The notes beneath the pieces were generated by a model that worked only from the letters and a program-made list of their open reading frames with translations, was not told the DNA's origin and did not search any database. A DNA stretch of 64,000 nt from Myxococcus dinghuensis. Lineage in GTDB: Bacteria; Myxococcota; Myxococcia; Myxococcales; Myxococcaceae. Position numbers and translations under genes: made by a program. The stretch lies in contig NZ_JAKCFB010000014.1 of the NCBI RefSeq assembly GCF_024198235.1, positions 1-64,000 on the forward strand. The letters are read 5' to 3'. This document shows positions 51,675 through 61,569 of this stretch, piece by piece; positions within the stretch are counted from its first letter, which is position 1; each line of letters begins with the position of its first letter.

Positions 51675-54600
51675 ATGCAGACTCGCAAGTCCTTCCTGCT
51701 CCCCTTCGCCGCCGCGCTGGTGGTGGCTGCCTGCGGTGGAGACACCCCGCCACCGCCCGCGCCGCAGCCCGCGTCCACCGCGCCCACGGCGCAGCGGCCC
51801 CAGCACATCCTGAGCGACGAGGCCCTGGCCGAGCGTCGCCGCGCCGCGACCCTGAGCCTGGTGAAGCCCTCCGCCGTGGGCGCCTCGCTCGCCAGCGCGA
51901 TGGAGGTCTCCAACGCGCTCGACCTGCCCGCGGGCATGGTGACGGGCTCGTCGCTCGTGAGCCTCAACCCCCAGGCGGCCATGGTGCTGCCCAGGTACGG
52001 CAACGACATCACGCCGCGCAGGGGTGACTCCCTGGTCGTCCTGAGCACGGGCAACATCAACGTCGCCAACCTGCCGGAGCCCGGCACGGACTACCCGCCC
52101 GTGGGCGTGGACGGCGACGTGGTCACCTTCCGGGTCACCCTCAACGTGCCGCTCGGCAACAACCGGATGTCGTTCGACTACCGGTTCCTGAGCGCCGAGT
52201 CGCCCGAATACATCGGGACCCAGTTCAACGACACGTTCAATGCCCACGTCGAGGACTCCGGTGGCCGGCGCCTCGTGGCCACCGCGTCCGTGAACAGCTC
52301 CACCTTCTTCGACGTGTCCACCACCCGCGCCGCGGGCACCGGCTACGACACGCTGTTCGCGGACGACCCGGCCGGCGTCGACTACTTCCCGGTCACCTAC
52401 CCGCCGGACATCATGCGCTTCCCGGACGCGGGCATCACCGACTTCCGGACCGCCAACTTCGAGGTCATCCCCGGCGGCTCCATCACACTGGAGTTCGACA
52501 TCCGGGACCTGGGCGACGGCGTGCTGGACTCCGCGGTGGTCATCGACAACATCACCTTCGCCAACATGGAGGTGGTGGACCCCAACCCCACCCTGCTCCA
52601 CCACTTCCTGGGCACCGTCCTGACGGACACGTCCCTGCTGGTGAACTCCACCTCGGCCGTGCCCCACGTGCGGGCGGTGGCCGCGGACGGCGTGACGCAG
52701 GTGCTCCTGCGCTCCAAGTTCGCCGCCGCGGGCCGCGTGACGTTCTCCATCAGCGGCACCAGCCCCGCCAACGGCGGCGTGGGCGCCGTCGGGACCTCCG
52801 AGCGCGCCGCGACCGTGGCCGTGAACACCGTCCCCTTCGGCGGCGTCCACTACGCGTTCGCCCTGTACACCGCGCCCGCGGACTTCGACAGCGGGGGGTT
52901 CTCCGGGGTTTCCTCCCGGCCCCTGACCCTCAGCGCCAACTACGTCCCCACGACGGGGACGGGCTTCACCACCCAGGTGGCGCTGGACATCGTCCGTCCC
53001 CCGGTGGTGCTCGTCCACGACCTCTGGTCCTCGTGTGACTTCATCAGCGGCGCCGGGAGCATCAAGCAGAGCCCGCTCTTCGAGGTGACGTGCGCGGACT
53101 ACTCGTCGACGGCGTCCGAATCCATGCTCTCCGCCGCCAACACCCTCGTGGTCCCGGAGACCATCCACGAGGCGCTCGACGAGATGCGCCAGCGGCAGAT
53201 CGCCGTCGCCCAGGCGGACGTCGTCGCCCACGGCATGGGCGGGCTGCTCGCCCGCCGGTTCGTCGACTGGAGCAACTACTACGGCTTCGACAGCTTCAAC
53301 CAGGGCACCATCAACCGCCTCATCACCCTGAACACGCCGCACGTCGGCACGCGCCTGGCGAACGAGATCGTGGCGATGCGCGACTTCATCCAGGTCGAGA
53401 ACGCCACGACGTGGGGACAGGTCAAGGACTCGCTGGCGGCGCTGAATCCCCCCATCCTCCTCCAGGACCCGCTCGACCCCGCCAAGGCGATGGCCATCGA
53501 CGACCTGAAGGTCCAGAGCGACGTCATCAAGCTCATCCGCCAGACGCCCGTCCCCACCCACGTCCTCACCAGCCAGGGCGCGCAGGGCCTGGCGCGCACC
53601 CCGACCACGACCATCCTCCCCGACAACGTCAAGGTCCTGTACACCAAGATGGAGACCAACCACCCGCTGGTCTACGGGAACTCGAACACCGCGTTCCGGA
53701 TGAAGCTCATCCTCGGCCCCGACAGCCACCTGTTCTGCAACGATCCGCACGACGTCTTCGTCGCGACCTGGGACCAGCGCGGAGGCCTCCCGGTGGGGAG
53801 CACCGCCGTCAGCCCCTTCGACGTGACGACGGGGAACCGGGACTCGGAGCACTTCAAGGTCCCGAACGACACCGCGCACCGGGACAGGCTCGTCGCGCTG
53901 CTCAACAGCCCGGTGGGCGGCCCCAACTTCACCACCACCCTCCCCAGCCCCTTCGGGCTCGGGAGCGAGAACGGCTGCACGGGGTTCGCCCCCATGCGCG
54001 CCCCCGAGGAGTTCGCCGCCGCGAGGGAGACCCTGCGGCTGGCCAGCGCCGCGGCGGGGAGCCTGACCATCACCTCTCCGGCGCCCGGCACCCAGGTGAC
54101 GCCGGGGGGCTACGTGACGGTCGCCGTCGCGGGCACCGGGGGCTTCGCGCCCCAGACGGTGGGCATCATCGGCGGAGGCCGCGCCACCATCCTCGAGGCG
54201 GGTCCCTTCACCACCCAGTTCCAGATTCCCGTCGAGGCGCTCGGCTCCGTCACCTTCTCCGCGTTCGGCATCGACGCGCAGGGCCAGACGCTCTACGCGC
54301 CCAAGGTGACGCTGCCGGTGGTGACGTCCGCGCAGTTGAAGACGCTCGAGGTGCTCAACGGCGACGCCACCCTCAGCGGCCCCGGCGCGACGCGCAAGCT
54401 GGTCGTGCACGGCGTGTACTCGGACGGCGTCACGCGCGACGTCTCCTCCGCCACGCTCGGGACCCGCTACTCCACGTCGAACACGGGCATCGCCACCATC
54501 ACCGCCGACGGGACGCTGACGGGCGTGGCCCCGGGCATGGCCACGGTCATGGTGCTCAACGGCACGGTGCTCACCAGCATCACCGTCACCGTGGGCGACA

Positions 54601-55373
54601 CCGCGACCAACCAGTGCATCCCGGTCCGCCTGGGCGAATACAACCTCTTCGTCCTCAACGACTACTCGGAGGGCAACGAGGTCTACGGGAAGATCGCCGC
54701 CGGCCGCAACGTGTCGCTCAAGAACTTCTCGGTGGGCACCAAGCTCGCGGAGAACGACGTCTCGAACGTGCTCGTCGTCGGAGGCAACCTCACGCTCGTC
54801 AACGGCAGCGTGTGGGGCGACGCCCGGTATGGTGGGAAGTACGTCGTCGACGGCAAGGTCTCCTACCCGCGCGGCACCGTCGCCAAGGCCACGCCCATCA
54901 ACTTCGCCGCCCAGGGCAACTGGATGCGCGCGCTCTCCAGCAACCTCGGGAACCTCCCCCCCAACGGCAAGACGGTCATCGAGTCGTGGGGCGGCGTCTA
55001 CCTGACGGGCACGAACAAGAAGACGAACATCTTCGACGTCGACGCCAGCGTCTTCAAGGGCACCGTGCTCCTCACCATCGAGGCGCCCACCAAGAGCCAC
55101 GTCATCATCAACGTCCGCGGCGACTACCCCGTCTTCACCAACTTCGGCCACGTCTTCAACGGCGGCATCGACGAGACCGGCGTCCTCTTCAACTTCCCCG
55201 ACGCCACCTCCATCACCGCCTTTGACTATGGCTTCTACGGCACGGTGCTTGCACCAAACGCAGACATCAATTTCAATGAAGGAAGCTTCGTGGGTGGCAT
55301 CTACGCCCGTTCGCTGAAGGGGAACGCGGTCGGACAGATCAACCGGCTGCGGGACACCGACATCTGCAATTGA
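51675..55373 (+). CDS. Giant multidomain lipoprotein with degenerate lipase-like domain and choice-of-anchor modules
   Basis: 1,232 residues; GGAG is 9 bases before ATG 51675. Lipobox: LVVAACG. Residues about 80-315 look like a choice-of-anchor L-type adhesion domain. Residues about 435-760 follow a PGAP1/lipase alpha/beta-hydrolase plan (PPVVLVHDLWSS, ADVVAHGMGGLLARRF, LNTPHVGTRLANE), but the nucleophile Ser of AHSMGG is Gly520. Residues about 890-975 are a Big_2-like domain (VYSDGVTRDVSS ... STSNTGIATITADGTLTGVAPG). The C-terminus, about 985-1232, resembles choice-of-anchor A (EYNLFVLNDYSEGNEVYGKI). Probably a surface binding protein or pseudoenzyme. Confidence 0.82.
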   Translation: MQTRKSFLLPFAAALVVAACGGDTPPPPAPQPASTAPTAQRPQHILSDEALAERRRAATLSLVKPSAVGASLASAMEVSNALDLPAGMVTGSSLVSLNPQAAMVLPRYGNDITPRRGDSLVVLSTGNINVANLPEPGTDYPPVGVDGDVVTFRVTLNVPLGNNRMSFDYRFLSAESPEYIGTQFNDTFNAHVEDSGGRRLVATASVNSSTFFDVSTTRAAGTGYDTLFADDPAGVDYFPVTYPPDIMRFPDAGITDFRTANFEVIPGGSITLEFDIRDLGDGVLDSAVVIDNITFANMEVVDPNPTLLHHFLGTVLTDTSLLVNSTSAVPHVRAVAADGVTQVLLRSKFAAAGRVTFSISGTSPANGGVGAVGTSERAATVAVNTVPFGGVHYAFALYTAPADFDSGGFSGVSSRPLTLSANYVPTTGTGFTTQVALDIVRPPVVLVHDLWSSCDFISGAGSIKQSPLFEVTCADYSSTASESMLSAANTLVVPETIHEALDEMRQRQIAVAQADVVAHGMGGLLARRFVDWSNYYGFDSFNQGTINRLITLNTPHVGTRLANEIVAMRDFIQVENATTWGQVKDSLAALNPPILLQDPLDPAKAMAIDDLKVQSDVIKLIRQTPVPTHVLTSQGAQGLARTPTTTILPDNVKVLYTKMETNHPLVYGNSNTAFRMKLILGPDSHLFCNDPHDVFVATWDQRGGLPVGSTAVSPFDVTTGNRDSEHFKVPNDTAHRDRLVALLNSPVGGPNFTTTLPSPFGLGSENGCTGFAPMRAPEEFAAARETLRLASAAAGSLTITSPAPGTQVTPGGYVTVAVAGTGGFAPQTVGIIGGGRATILEAGPFTTQFQIPVEALGSVTFSAFGIDAQGQTLYAPKVTLPVVTSAQLKTLEVLNGDATLSGPGATRKLVVHGVYSDGVTRDVSSATLGTRYSTSNTGIATITADGTLTGVAPGMATVMVLNGTVLTSITVTVGDTATNQCIPVRLGEYNLFVLNDYSEGNEVYGKIAAGRNVSLKNFSVGTKLAENDVSNVLVVGGNLTLVNGSVWGDARYGGKYVVDGKVSYPRGTVAKATPINFAAQGNWMRALSSNLGNLPPNGKTVIESWGGVYLTGTNKKTNIFDVDASVFKGTVLLTIEAPTKSHVIINVRGDYPVFTNFGHVFNGGIDETGVLFNFPDATSITAFDYGFYGTVLAPNADINFNEGSFVGGIYARSLKGNAVGQINRLRDTDICN

Positions 55374-55421
55374 TGTCAGACTTCAGCGTTCGCCGCTGAA
55401 CCGCGACAGTGGGGGTCCAGG

Positions 55422-58400
55422 GTGCTCGAAAATCTGAGGCGCAGAACATCCTCCATGCTCACCGCGCTCGCGCTCTGTGCGGGGTGCGCGGTGGAATCCC
55501 CCACGCCCGCGTCTCCCGACCTGGCAACACAGGTCGGGAGACGTGAGCTTGCCGCCCAGGACTCCGTCGTCGTCTCACGGGACGCGGAGCGCCGGGTCCC
55601 GACGATGATGTGGGCACCGTCGGGTGCCTTCATCGCGGGCCCGGAGGCCCGGACCCCGGAGGCCGCCGCCTGGGACTACCTGAAGGCCCACGCCTCGCAT
55701 TACCGCCTGTCCCCCGCCGCCCTGGGAACGGCGTACGTGCACCACGTCCACGACACGGGCCGGGGCGGCATCATCGTGTTCTTCCGACAGCGCGTGGGCG
55801 ACGTCGAGGTGGCGCGCACGGAGCTGAAGGTCCTCATGACCCGGGACCTCTCACTGGTCGCCCTCACCGGGAACCTGCATGACGGCGTGGACGCGCTCCT
55901 GGGCACGGCGTCCGGACTGAGCGCCTCCCCGGAGCGTTTCTCCATGCCGCCCTCGGGGGCCGTCCTCGGAGCCCTGGAGGACCTCTACGGACTGACGCTC
56001 TCGGAGGGCGCGGCCGTCCAGCCCGTGGCCACGCTCCGCCCGGGTGTCGAGCGGTTCGAGCTCACCGCGAGCAGCGCGGACGCGCGCTCGGGAATCACGC
56101 TGCTCGAACCCGCCACCGTCCAGCGCGTCTACCTCCCCTTCGAGGGGACGCTGCGGCCCGCCTACTCCGTCGACCTGCTCGCGGAGCGCGCGGGAGGACT
56201 CGACCGGAAGGGCTACGAATACCTGGTCGACGCGGTGGACGGCAGGCCGCTTCGGAGCACCAACCGCGTCTTCGGCAACACGTTCTCCTATCGCGTCTGG
56301 GCGGACGCGGACGGGACACCCCAGGATGGACCGCTCGCCGACTTCACGCCCTACCCGTACGACAGTCCGAACGCGGGCTACGACCCGGGCTTCGTCGCGC
56401 CCCGGGACATCACGTGGGCGGGACGCCCGAGCAACGGCCCGCTCGGCGTGGACCCCTGGCTGGACGCCAACGCGAGCCAGGCCGCGGGGAACAACGTCCG
56501 CGCCTACGCGGACCACGTCAACCCGGACGGCTACACCGAGGGCCAGGACCTGCAAGCCCCCGTGGGCCCGGGGCCACGCCAGTTCCACTACGACTTCGAC
56601 CCCGCGCTCGAACCCATCGTGCCTGGAAATCCCAACCAGACACGCGCGGCCATCGTGAGTCTTTTCTACACGACCAACTGGCTCCACGACTATTTCTACG
56701 AGTCTGGCTTCACGGAGGTGGCGGGCAACGCCCAGCAGGACAACCTGGGCCGGGGCGGCGTGGCGAACGACCCGCTGCTCGCGGAGGCCCAGAACCTGGG
56801 CCCCACCGTCACCGTCCGCAACAACGCGTATATGTATGTCCCGAAGGACGGGACGTCGCCTCGCATGGAGATGTTCCTCTGGGAGGTCCCGGAGACGCGC
56901 AACGTCCGGGTCGGGAGCACGGACTACGCCACGGGGCGGGCCGAGTTCGGACAGCGGACGTTCGACCTGCGCGACGGACGGCTGGTGCTGGCCAACAGCG
57001 GCACGAGCACCGTCACCACCACCGCATGCACCGCGCTGACCAACGACGTCACCGGGGCCATCGTCCTGGCGGACCGGGGTGGCGGCTGCTCCTACGAGCT
57101 CAAGGCCGTCAACGCGCAGAGCGCGGGCGCGGCCGGCCTCATCGTCCTCAATCACATCCCAGGCGCGGAACCGCCCGTGATGTTCGAGGCCGACGCGAGC
57201 CTCAACCCCACCCTCCCGGTCCTCTCCGTCACCTACGAGGCGGGCGTCGCGTTCAAGGAGCTGCTGCGCAACGGCGCGGTCACCGGCACGATGTCGCGTC
57301 GCCTGACCCGGCCCGAGCGAGACGGGACGATCGACAACACCGTCGTCGCCCACGAGTGGGGCCACCTGCTGCACCTGCGGCTGGTGAGCTGCGCGGAGCC
57401 GCAATGCCTGGCGCAGAGCGAGGGGTGGGCGGACTTCATCGCGCTCCACCTGATGGTGCGGTCCGGGGACGACCTCGACGGAACGTACGGCGTGGGGGGC
57501 TACGCGGCGTTCATCACCGGGGACAGCACGTACTACGGCGCCCGCCGGGTCCCCTACTCGCGCAACCCCGCGCGCAATGCCTTGCGCTTCCGCCACCTCA
57601 GCGAGAGCGAGGCGCTGCCCGACACCCATCCCCTGCGGGACAACTACGGCGCGCACGCGGACGCCCACAACGCGGGGGAGGTCTGGGCGTCGATGCTCTT
57701 CGATGGCTACCTGGCCCTCATCGAGCAGGTCGGCAAGCCCGGCTCGGACCTCGCCACCTTCGCCGACGCCAAACGGCGCATGGCGGACTACGTCGTCGAG
57801 GGCATGAAGCTGGCCCCCGTGGACCCCACCTTCACGGAGCAGCGCGACGCGCTGCTCATGGCGGCCGTGAGCACGAACGCGGGCGACGCGCGCCTCCTGG
57901 CCCAGGCCTTCGCCCGCCGCGGAGCCGGCACCTGCGCCAGCTCGCCGCCCCGGAAGGCCCAGGACTTCGACACCCTGACGGAGTCCGAGCTGGCCCAGCC
58001 GGACCTCCGCTTCGAGTTGGAGAAGGCGGATGACAGCGAGCGCTCGTGCGACGCGGAGCGCGACGACGTCCTCGACGCCGGGGAGGCGGGCCTGCTCCGG
58101 CTGAAGGTGACCAACCAGGGCCTCGTCGCCGCCGAGGGCGTCACCATCGCCTTCGCCAGCAACCTGCCCCAGGTGATGGGGTTGCCCTCGGGAGACCTCA
58201 CCCTGCCCACGCTCCTCCCGTTCACCTCCACCACGCTGACGTTCCCCATCTCGCTCCCCCAGGCCTCCGTCCCCACCCGGGTCCTCGAGCTGACGCTCAC
58301 GCCCCCAGCCACCCTCACCTGCGACGCGCGCCCCCGACACCTCTTCGCGCGGATCGACCACGACCTGGGGACGGACAGCCGGGACACGGTCGAGAGTCCG

Positions 58401-59552
58401 GTGACGGCCTGGACGGCGACCGTCCTCGAGGGGAGCGCGGACCAGCGCTGGCAGCGCGTGGTGACCGACGACAGCACGGCCAGCACCCTCAACCACGTCT
58501 GGCACATGAAGGACGACTTCGACTTCGCCGACACGGCGCTGGTCTCCCCGCCGTTGAAGATCTCCAACACCGCGCCCTTCACCCTGCGCTTCGACCACCG
58601 CCACGCCTTCGCGTACATCGACCGGGGCCCGGGGCGGCGCGACTACTGGACCGGCGGCGTCGTCGAGCTCTCCGTGGATGGCGGCCAGACGTGGGAGGAC
58701 GTGAACAAGTACGTGACGCCCGGCTATGGCGGGACGCTCGACGCGACGACGAGCAACAAGCTGGCGGGGCGCCCGGCCTACGTGGACCGGAGCAGCAGTT
58801 GGCCCGCGCTGGTCCCCTCCCCGCTCATGGACTTCGGCACGCGGTTCAAGGGCAAGACGCTCCAGCTGCGCTTCCGCTTCGGCTCCCCCTGGCTCATCGA
58901 GTCCCAGGGCTGGGACATCGACGACATCACCCTGGGCGGCGTCGACGAGAAGCCCTTCAGCGCCATCGTCGACGACGCCGGAGCCTGCCAGCTCGTCGCC
59001 GACGCGGGCGTGGACCAGTTCGTCGAGAGCGGGGCGCAGGTGACGCTCCAGGGCACGGGCACGCTGACGCCGCACGGAGGACCCGTGACCTATTTCTGGC
59101 GGCAGACGGGCGGCACGCCGGTGGCGCTGACGGGCGCGGACACCGCCTCGCCCCGGTTCACCGCGCCCACGGTGACCTCGGACACGAAGCTCTCCTTCGG
59201 GCTGACCGTGGCCTCCGGCGACTTCTCCGCGACGGACCCGGTGGACGTCACCGTCAAGAAGACCCCCGGGCCGGGCCCGACGGACCCCAAGCCCGACCCG
59301 CCGGAGGGCGGCTGCTCGATGACCCCGGAGACGCCGACGCGTCCCGGGAGCGGGTGGCTCGCCGGCGTGCTGATGTTGCTGCTGCGCGCCTGGAGCCAGG
59401 GCCCCGGCAGGGCGCGCGCGCACCGCGGCTGGAGGCCCCGCCGGGCTCCCGGCCCCCAGCAGCCAGGCAGGCGGGCCCGGACCTGGTTCTGGGCGAGCGC
59501 GCGAGTGTCCACTACACTCGCGCCCGCCCCATGCGAATCGCCCCCCTCCTGA
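55422..59552 (+). CDS. M36 fungalysin-type metalloprotease with PA domain and MYXO-CTERM-like tail
   Basis: 1,376 residues from GTG 55422; ATG 55455 is an alternative. Lipobox-like ALCAGC. An FTP-type propeptide (about 50-200) leads to the M36 fold: YTTNWLHDYFYESGFTE, HEWGH at 644-648 with the third ligand Glu667 in SEGWADF. A protease-associated domain (about 525-600) is inserted before the zinc site. A jelly-roll/CARDB-like region and a PKD-like domain (about 1190-1290) follow. Near 1298 GGCSMTPE leads to the hydrophobic GWLAGVLMLLL, resembling MYXO-CTERM, but about 50 extra residues follow, overlapping the next gene by 22 bases. Confidence 0.87.
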   Translation: MLENLRRRTSSMLTALALCAGCAVESPTPASPDLATQVGRRELAAQDSVVVSRDAERRVPTMMWAPSGAFIAGPEARTPEAAAWDYLKAHASHYRLSPAALGTAYVHHVHDTGRGGIIVFFRQRVGDVEVARTELKVLMTRDLSLVALTGNLHDGVDALLGTASGLSASPERFSMPPSGAVLGALEDLYGLTLSEGAAVQPVATLRPGVERFELTASSADARSGITLLEPATVQRVYLPFEGTLRPAYSVDLLAERAGGLDRKGYEYLVDAVDGRPLRSTNRVFGNTFSYRVWADADGTPQDGPLADFTPYPYDSPNAGYDPGFVAPRDITWAGRPSNGPLGVDPWLDANASQAAGNNVRAYADHVNPDGYTEGQDLQAPVGPGPRQFHYDFDPALEPIVPGNPNQTRAAIVSLFYTTNWLHDYFYESGFTEVAGNAQQDNLGRGGVANDPLLAEAQNLGPTVTVRNNAYMYVPKDGTSPRMEMFLWEVPETRNVRVGSTDYATGRAEFGQRTFDLRDGRLVLANSGTSTVTTTACTALTNDVTGAIVLADRGGGCSYELKAVNAQSAGAAGLIVLNHIPGAEPPVMFEADASLNPTLPVLSVTYEAGVAFKELLRNGAVTGTMSRRLTRPERDGTIDNTVVAHEWGHLLHLRLVSCAEPQCLAQSEGWADFIALHLMVRSGDDLDGTYGVGGYAAFITGDSTYYGARRVPYSRNPARNALRFRHLSESEALPDTHPLRDNYGAHADAHNAGEVWASMLFDGYLALIEQVGKPGSDLATFADAKRRMADYVVEGMKLAPVDPTFTEQRDALLMAAVSTNAGDARLLAQAFARRGAGTCASSPPRKAQDFDTLTESELAQPDLRFELEKADDSERSCDAERDDVLDAGEAGLLRLKVTNQGLVAAEGVTIAFASNLPQVMGLPSGDLTLPTLLPFTSTTLTFPISLPQASVPTRVLELTLTPPATLTCDARPRHLFARIDHDLGTDSRDTVESPVTAWTATVLEGSADQRWQRVVTDDSTASTLNHVWHMKDDFDFADTALVSPPLKISNTAPFTLRFDHRHAFAYIDRGPGRRDYWTGGVVELSVDGGQTWEDVNKYVTPGYGGTLDATTSNKLAGRPAYVDRSSSWPALVPSPLMDFGTRFKGKTLQLRFRFGSPWLIESQGWDIDDITLGGVDEKPFSAIVDDAGACQLVADAGVDQFVESGAQVTLQGTGTLTPHGGPVTYFWRQTGGTPVALTGADTASPRFTAPTVTSDTKLSFGLTVASGDFSATDPVDVTVKKTPGPGPTDPKPDPPEGGCSMTPETPTRPGSGWLAGVLMLLLRAWSQGPGRARAHRGWRPRRAPGPQQPGRRARTWFWASARVSTTLAPAPCESPPS

Positions 59553-60715
59553 GCCTGGCCACCTTGCTGGTGGCGTCCTCCTCCGAGGCCGTCGTCCGGT
59601 ACGAAATCAAGAACCGCCGCATCGAGCCGAGGCAGACCCTGGCGGGCGCGCTGCATGACGCGAAGCTGCCGGACGCGCAGGTGACGGCGGTCATCTCCGC
59701 GCTGGAGGGCGTGTTCGACTTCCGCAAGTCGCGCGTGGGCGACCAGTTCCGCCTGGTGCTGCGCGACGGCGAGCTGGACTTCTTCGACTACCGCCAGAGC
59801 CTGGTGGACGAGTGGCAGGTGCGGCGCGACGGGGAGAAGTACGTCGGCAGCAAGCGCGCCATCGAGGTGGAGAAGCAGGTGGCGGTGGTGGCGCTGGACA
59901 TCCAGACGTCGCTCTACGAGGCGGCGGTGGACGCGGGCGAGGACCCGGCCATCGGCATGGTGCTGGCGGACGTGTTCGCCTGGGACATCGACTTCTACCG
60001 GGACGTGCGCAAGGGCGACACGGCCAAGGCCCTGGTGGAGAAGTTCGTCTCCAAGGGCCGCGTGCTGCGCTACGGCGAGGTGCTCGCCGCGCAGTACGTG
60101 GGCGGGCTGGTGGGCCCCAAGAAGGTCTACCGCTACGTGCTCCCGGACGGGCAGCCCAACTACTTCCAGGCGGACGGCTCCAGCGCCAAGAAGACCTTCC
60201 TCAAGAGCCCGCTGAAGTACGCGCACGTCACCAGCAAGTTCGGCTCGCGCTTCCACCCGGTGCTCCAGTACCTGAAGAACCACAACGGCGTGGACTACGG
60301 GACGCCCATCGGCACGCCCGTGTGGGCCGTGGCGGACGGCACCGTCACCCAGGCGGGCAACGCGGGCGCCGCGGGCAACATGGTGGTCATCCGCCACGCC
60401 AACGGCTTCGAGACGCAGTACATGCACCTGTCGCGCTTCGGCGAGGGCATCCGCGCGGGCGCCCGCATCAGCCAGAAGCAGGTCATCGCCTACTCCGGCA
60501 ACACCGGCCGCTCCACCGGGCCGCACCTGCACTTCGGGATGAAGCGCGGGGGCAGCTACACCAACCCGCTCAACCAGCAGTTCCCCCGCGCGGACCCGCT
60601 GCCCAAGACGCTGCTGCCGGACTTCCTGGCCAAGGCCCAGGAGCTGGCCGGGCAGATGGAGGCCGTGTCCGTGGCCGCGGTGGCCGGTCAGGCCCCCGCT
60701 CCCGCCGCCCCGTGA
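59531..60715 (+). CDS. M23 family metallopeptidase (LytM type)
   Basis: 394 residues with a signal peptide (MRIAPLLSLATLLVASSSEA). Residues 30-230 resemble the OapA/LysM-like N-terminal part of YebA/MepM-type endopeptidases (LAGALHDAKLPDAQVTAVISALEGVFDFRKSRVGDQFRLV). Residues about 235-345 are a complete LytM domain: KFGSRFHPVL, HNGVDYGTPIGTPVWA with the zinc His and Asp, and HLHFGMKRGG with HxH. It should cut peptidoglycan crosslinks in the periplasm or attack prey walls if exported. Its start lies inside the end of the M36 gene. Confidence 0.93.
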   Translation: MRIAPLLSLATLLVASSSEAVVRYEIKNRRIEPRQTLAGALHDAKLPDAQVTAVISALEGVFDFRKSRVGDQFRLVLRDGELDFFDYRQSLVDEWQVRRDGEKYVGSKRAIEVEKQVAVVALDIQTSLYEAAVDAGEDPAIGMVLADVFAWDIDFYRDVRKGDTAKALVEKFVSKGRVLRYGEVLAAQYVGGLVGPKKVYRYVLPDGQPNYFQADGSSAKKTFLKSPLKYAHVTSKFGSRFHPVLQYLKNHNGVDYGTPIGTPVWAVADGTVTQAGNAGAAGNMVVIRHANGFETQYMHLSRFGEGIRAGARISQKQVIAYSGNTGRSTGPHLHFGMKRGGSYTNPLNQQFPRADPLPKTLLPDFLAKAQELAGQMEAVSVAAVAGQAPAPAAP

Positions 60716-60728
60716 GGGCGCGCGGGCG

Positions 60729-61319
60729 CTACTCCCACCGGATGTCGTAGTCCGCGGCGAAGTAGCCGCGGGGCGTGCCCGTGACGGTCCCGTTGCACTG
60801 GATGGCCTTCAGGGCCTCCTGGAGCACGCCCTCGTGGAACTGGACCGGCTGCATGTCCCCCTCGAAGGCCAGGCGGACGTGGCGCTCCGCAATCACGGAG
60901 TACTCGCGCCGGCCGTAGCTCACCAGGGTGGAGTACGCGGTGGGCGCGTTGGACAAGAGGCGCTTGGGGTCCCCCTTGCCGATGAGCCGCGTCAGCGTCT
61001 GCCCCACGGTGGAGGAGAAGAAGCCCGTGACGGCCGCCGCCCCGCAGGCGCGCACCGCCTCCTCCTGGGAGCCGAACCGGCCCGCCTTCGCGAGCGCCTC
61101 CGACGTGGCGTACAGCAACCGGATGGCGTCCACCGCGGAGTAGGAGAAGAAGTCCACCGGCGAGCGCTTGAAGAGCGGCTCCCGCAGCTTCATGGCCGTG
61201 TCCGGGCCGAGCTGGCGCTCCGCGAGGTTCAGCACCGCGTTGAAGATGAGGCCGCGGACCGTGTCTTCGGGCCGCACCAGCGCCAGCCGCTGGTCCATGT
61301 CGTTCTTCGGATAGGCCAT
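60729..61319 (-). CDS. DUF2378 family protein (TIGR02265, Myxococcus paralogous family)
   Basis: 196 residues. The pattern PEDTVRGLIFNAVLNLAERQLGP, VDFFSYSAVDAIRLLYA, TGFFSSTVGQTLTRLI, LLSNAPTAYSTLVSYGRREYSV and C-terminal GYFAADYDIRWE fits the TIGR02265 family, which is expanded in myxobacteria. The function is unknown. There is no signal peptide. It is divergent from the phosphorylase gene across 250 bases that show no recognised element. Confidence 0.85.
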   Translation of the reverse strand: MAYPKNDMDQRLALVRPEDTVRGLIFNAVLNLAERQLGPDTAMKLREPLFKRSPVDFFSYSAVDAIRLLYATSEALAKAGRFGSQEEAVRACGAAAVTGFFSSTVGQTLTRLIGKGDPKRLLSNAPTAYSTLVSYGRREYSVIAERHVRLAFEGDMQPVQFHEGVLQEALKAIQCNGTVTGTPRGYFAADYDIRWE

Positions 61320-61569
61320 GACCGTTGATTTCTACATCAAACCCGGGACCGGGGGGCGGCCCTTCGGCGCGCAGGCTGTGTGAAAACGGGCGGAAGCCTC
61401 GCCCGGGAGGGTGACACCTGGACGTCCCAGGTCCTTGCCAGGGAGCATCCACCCCCTCCCCGGCTCCGCGCTTTTGCACGTACGGCGCGTGCCGGCCCTG
61501 CGCTACCCTCCCCCGAGCGTCCTCACGACTTCCCACCCGACCCATCCCTGGATGGAGACTCCTCGCGAC

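Noticed and set aside
51306-55151. 1,281-residue open frame on the minus strand
   Set aside because: Antisense shadow of the giant lipoprotein gene; Arg/His/Val-rich nonsense composition and no start signal.
55851-59423. 1,190-residue open frame on the minus strand
   Set aside because: Antisense shadow of the M36 protease gene; no recognisable domain.
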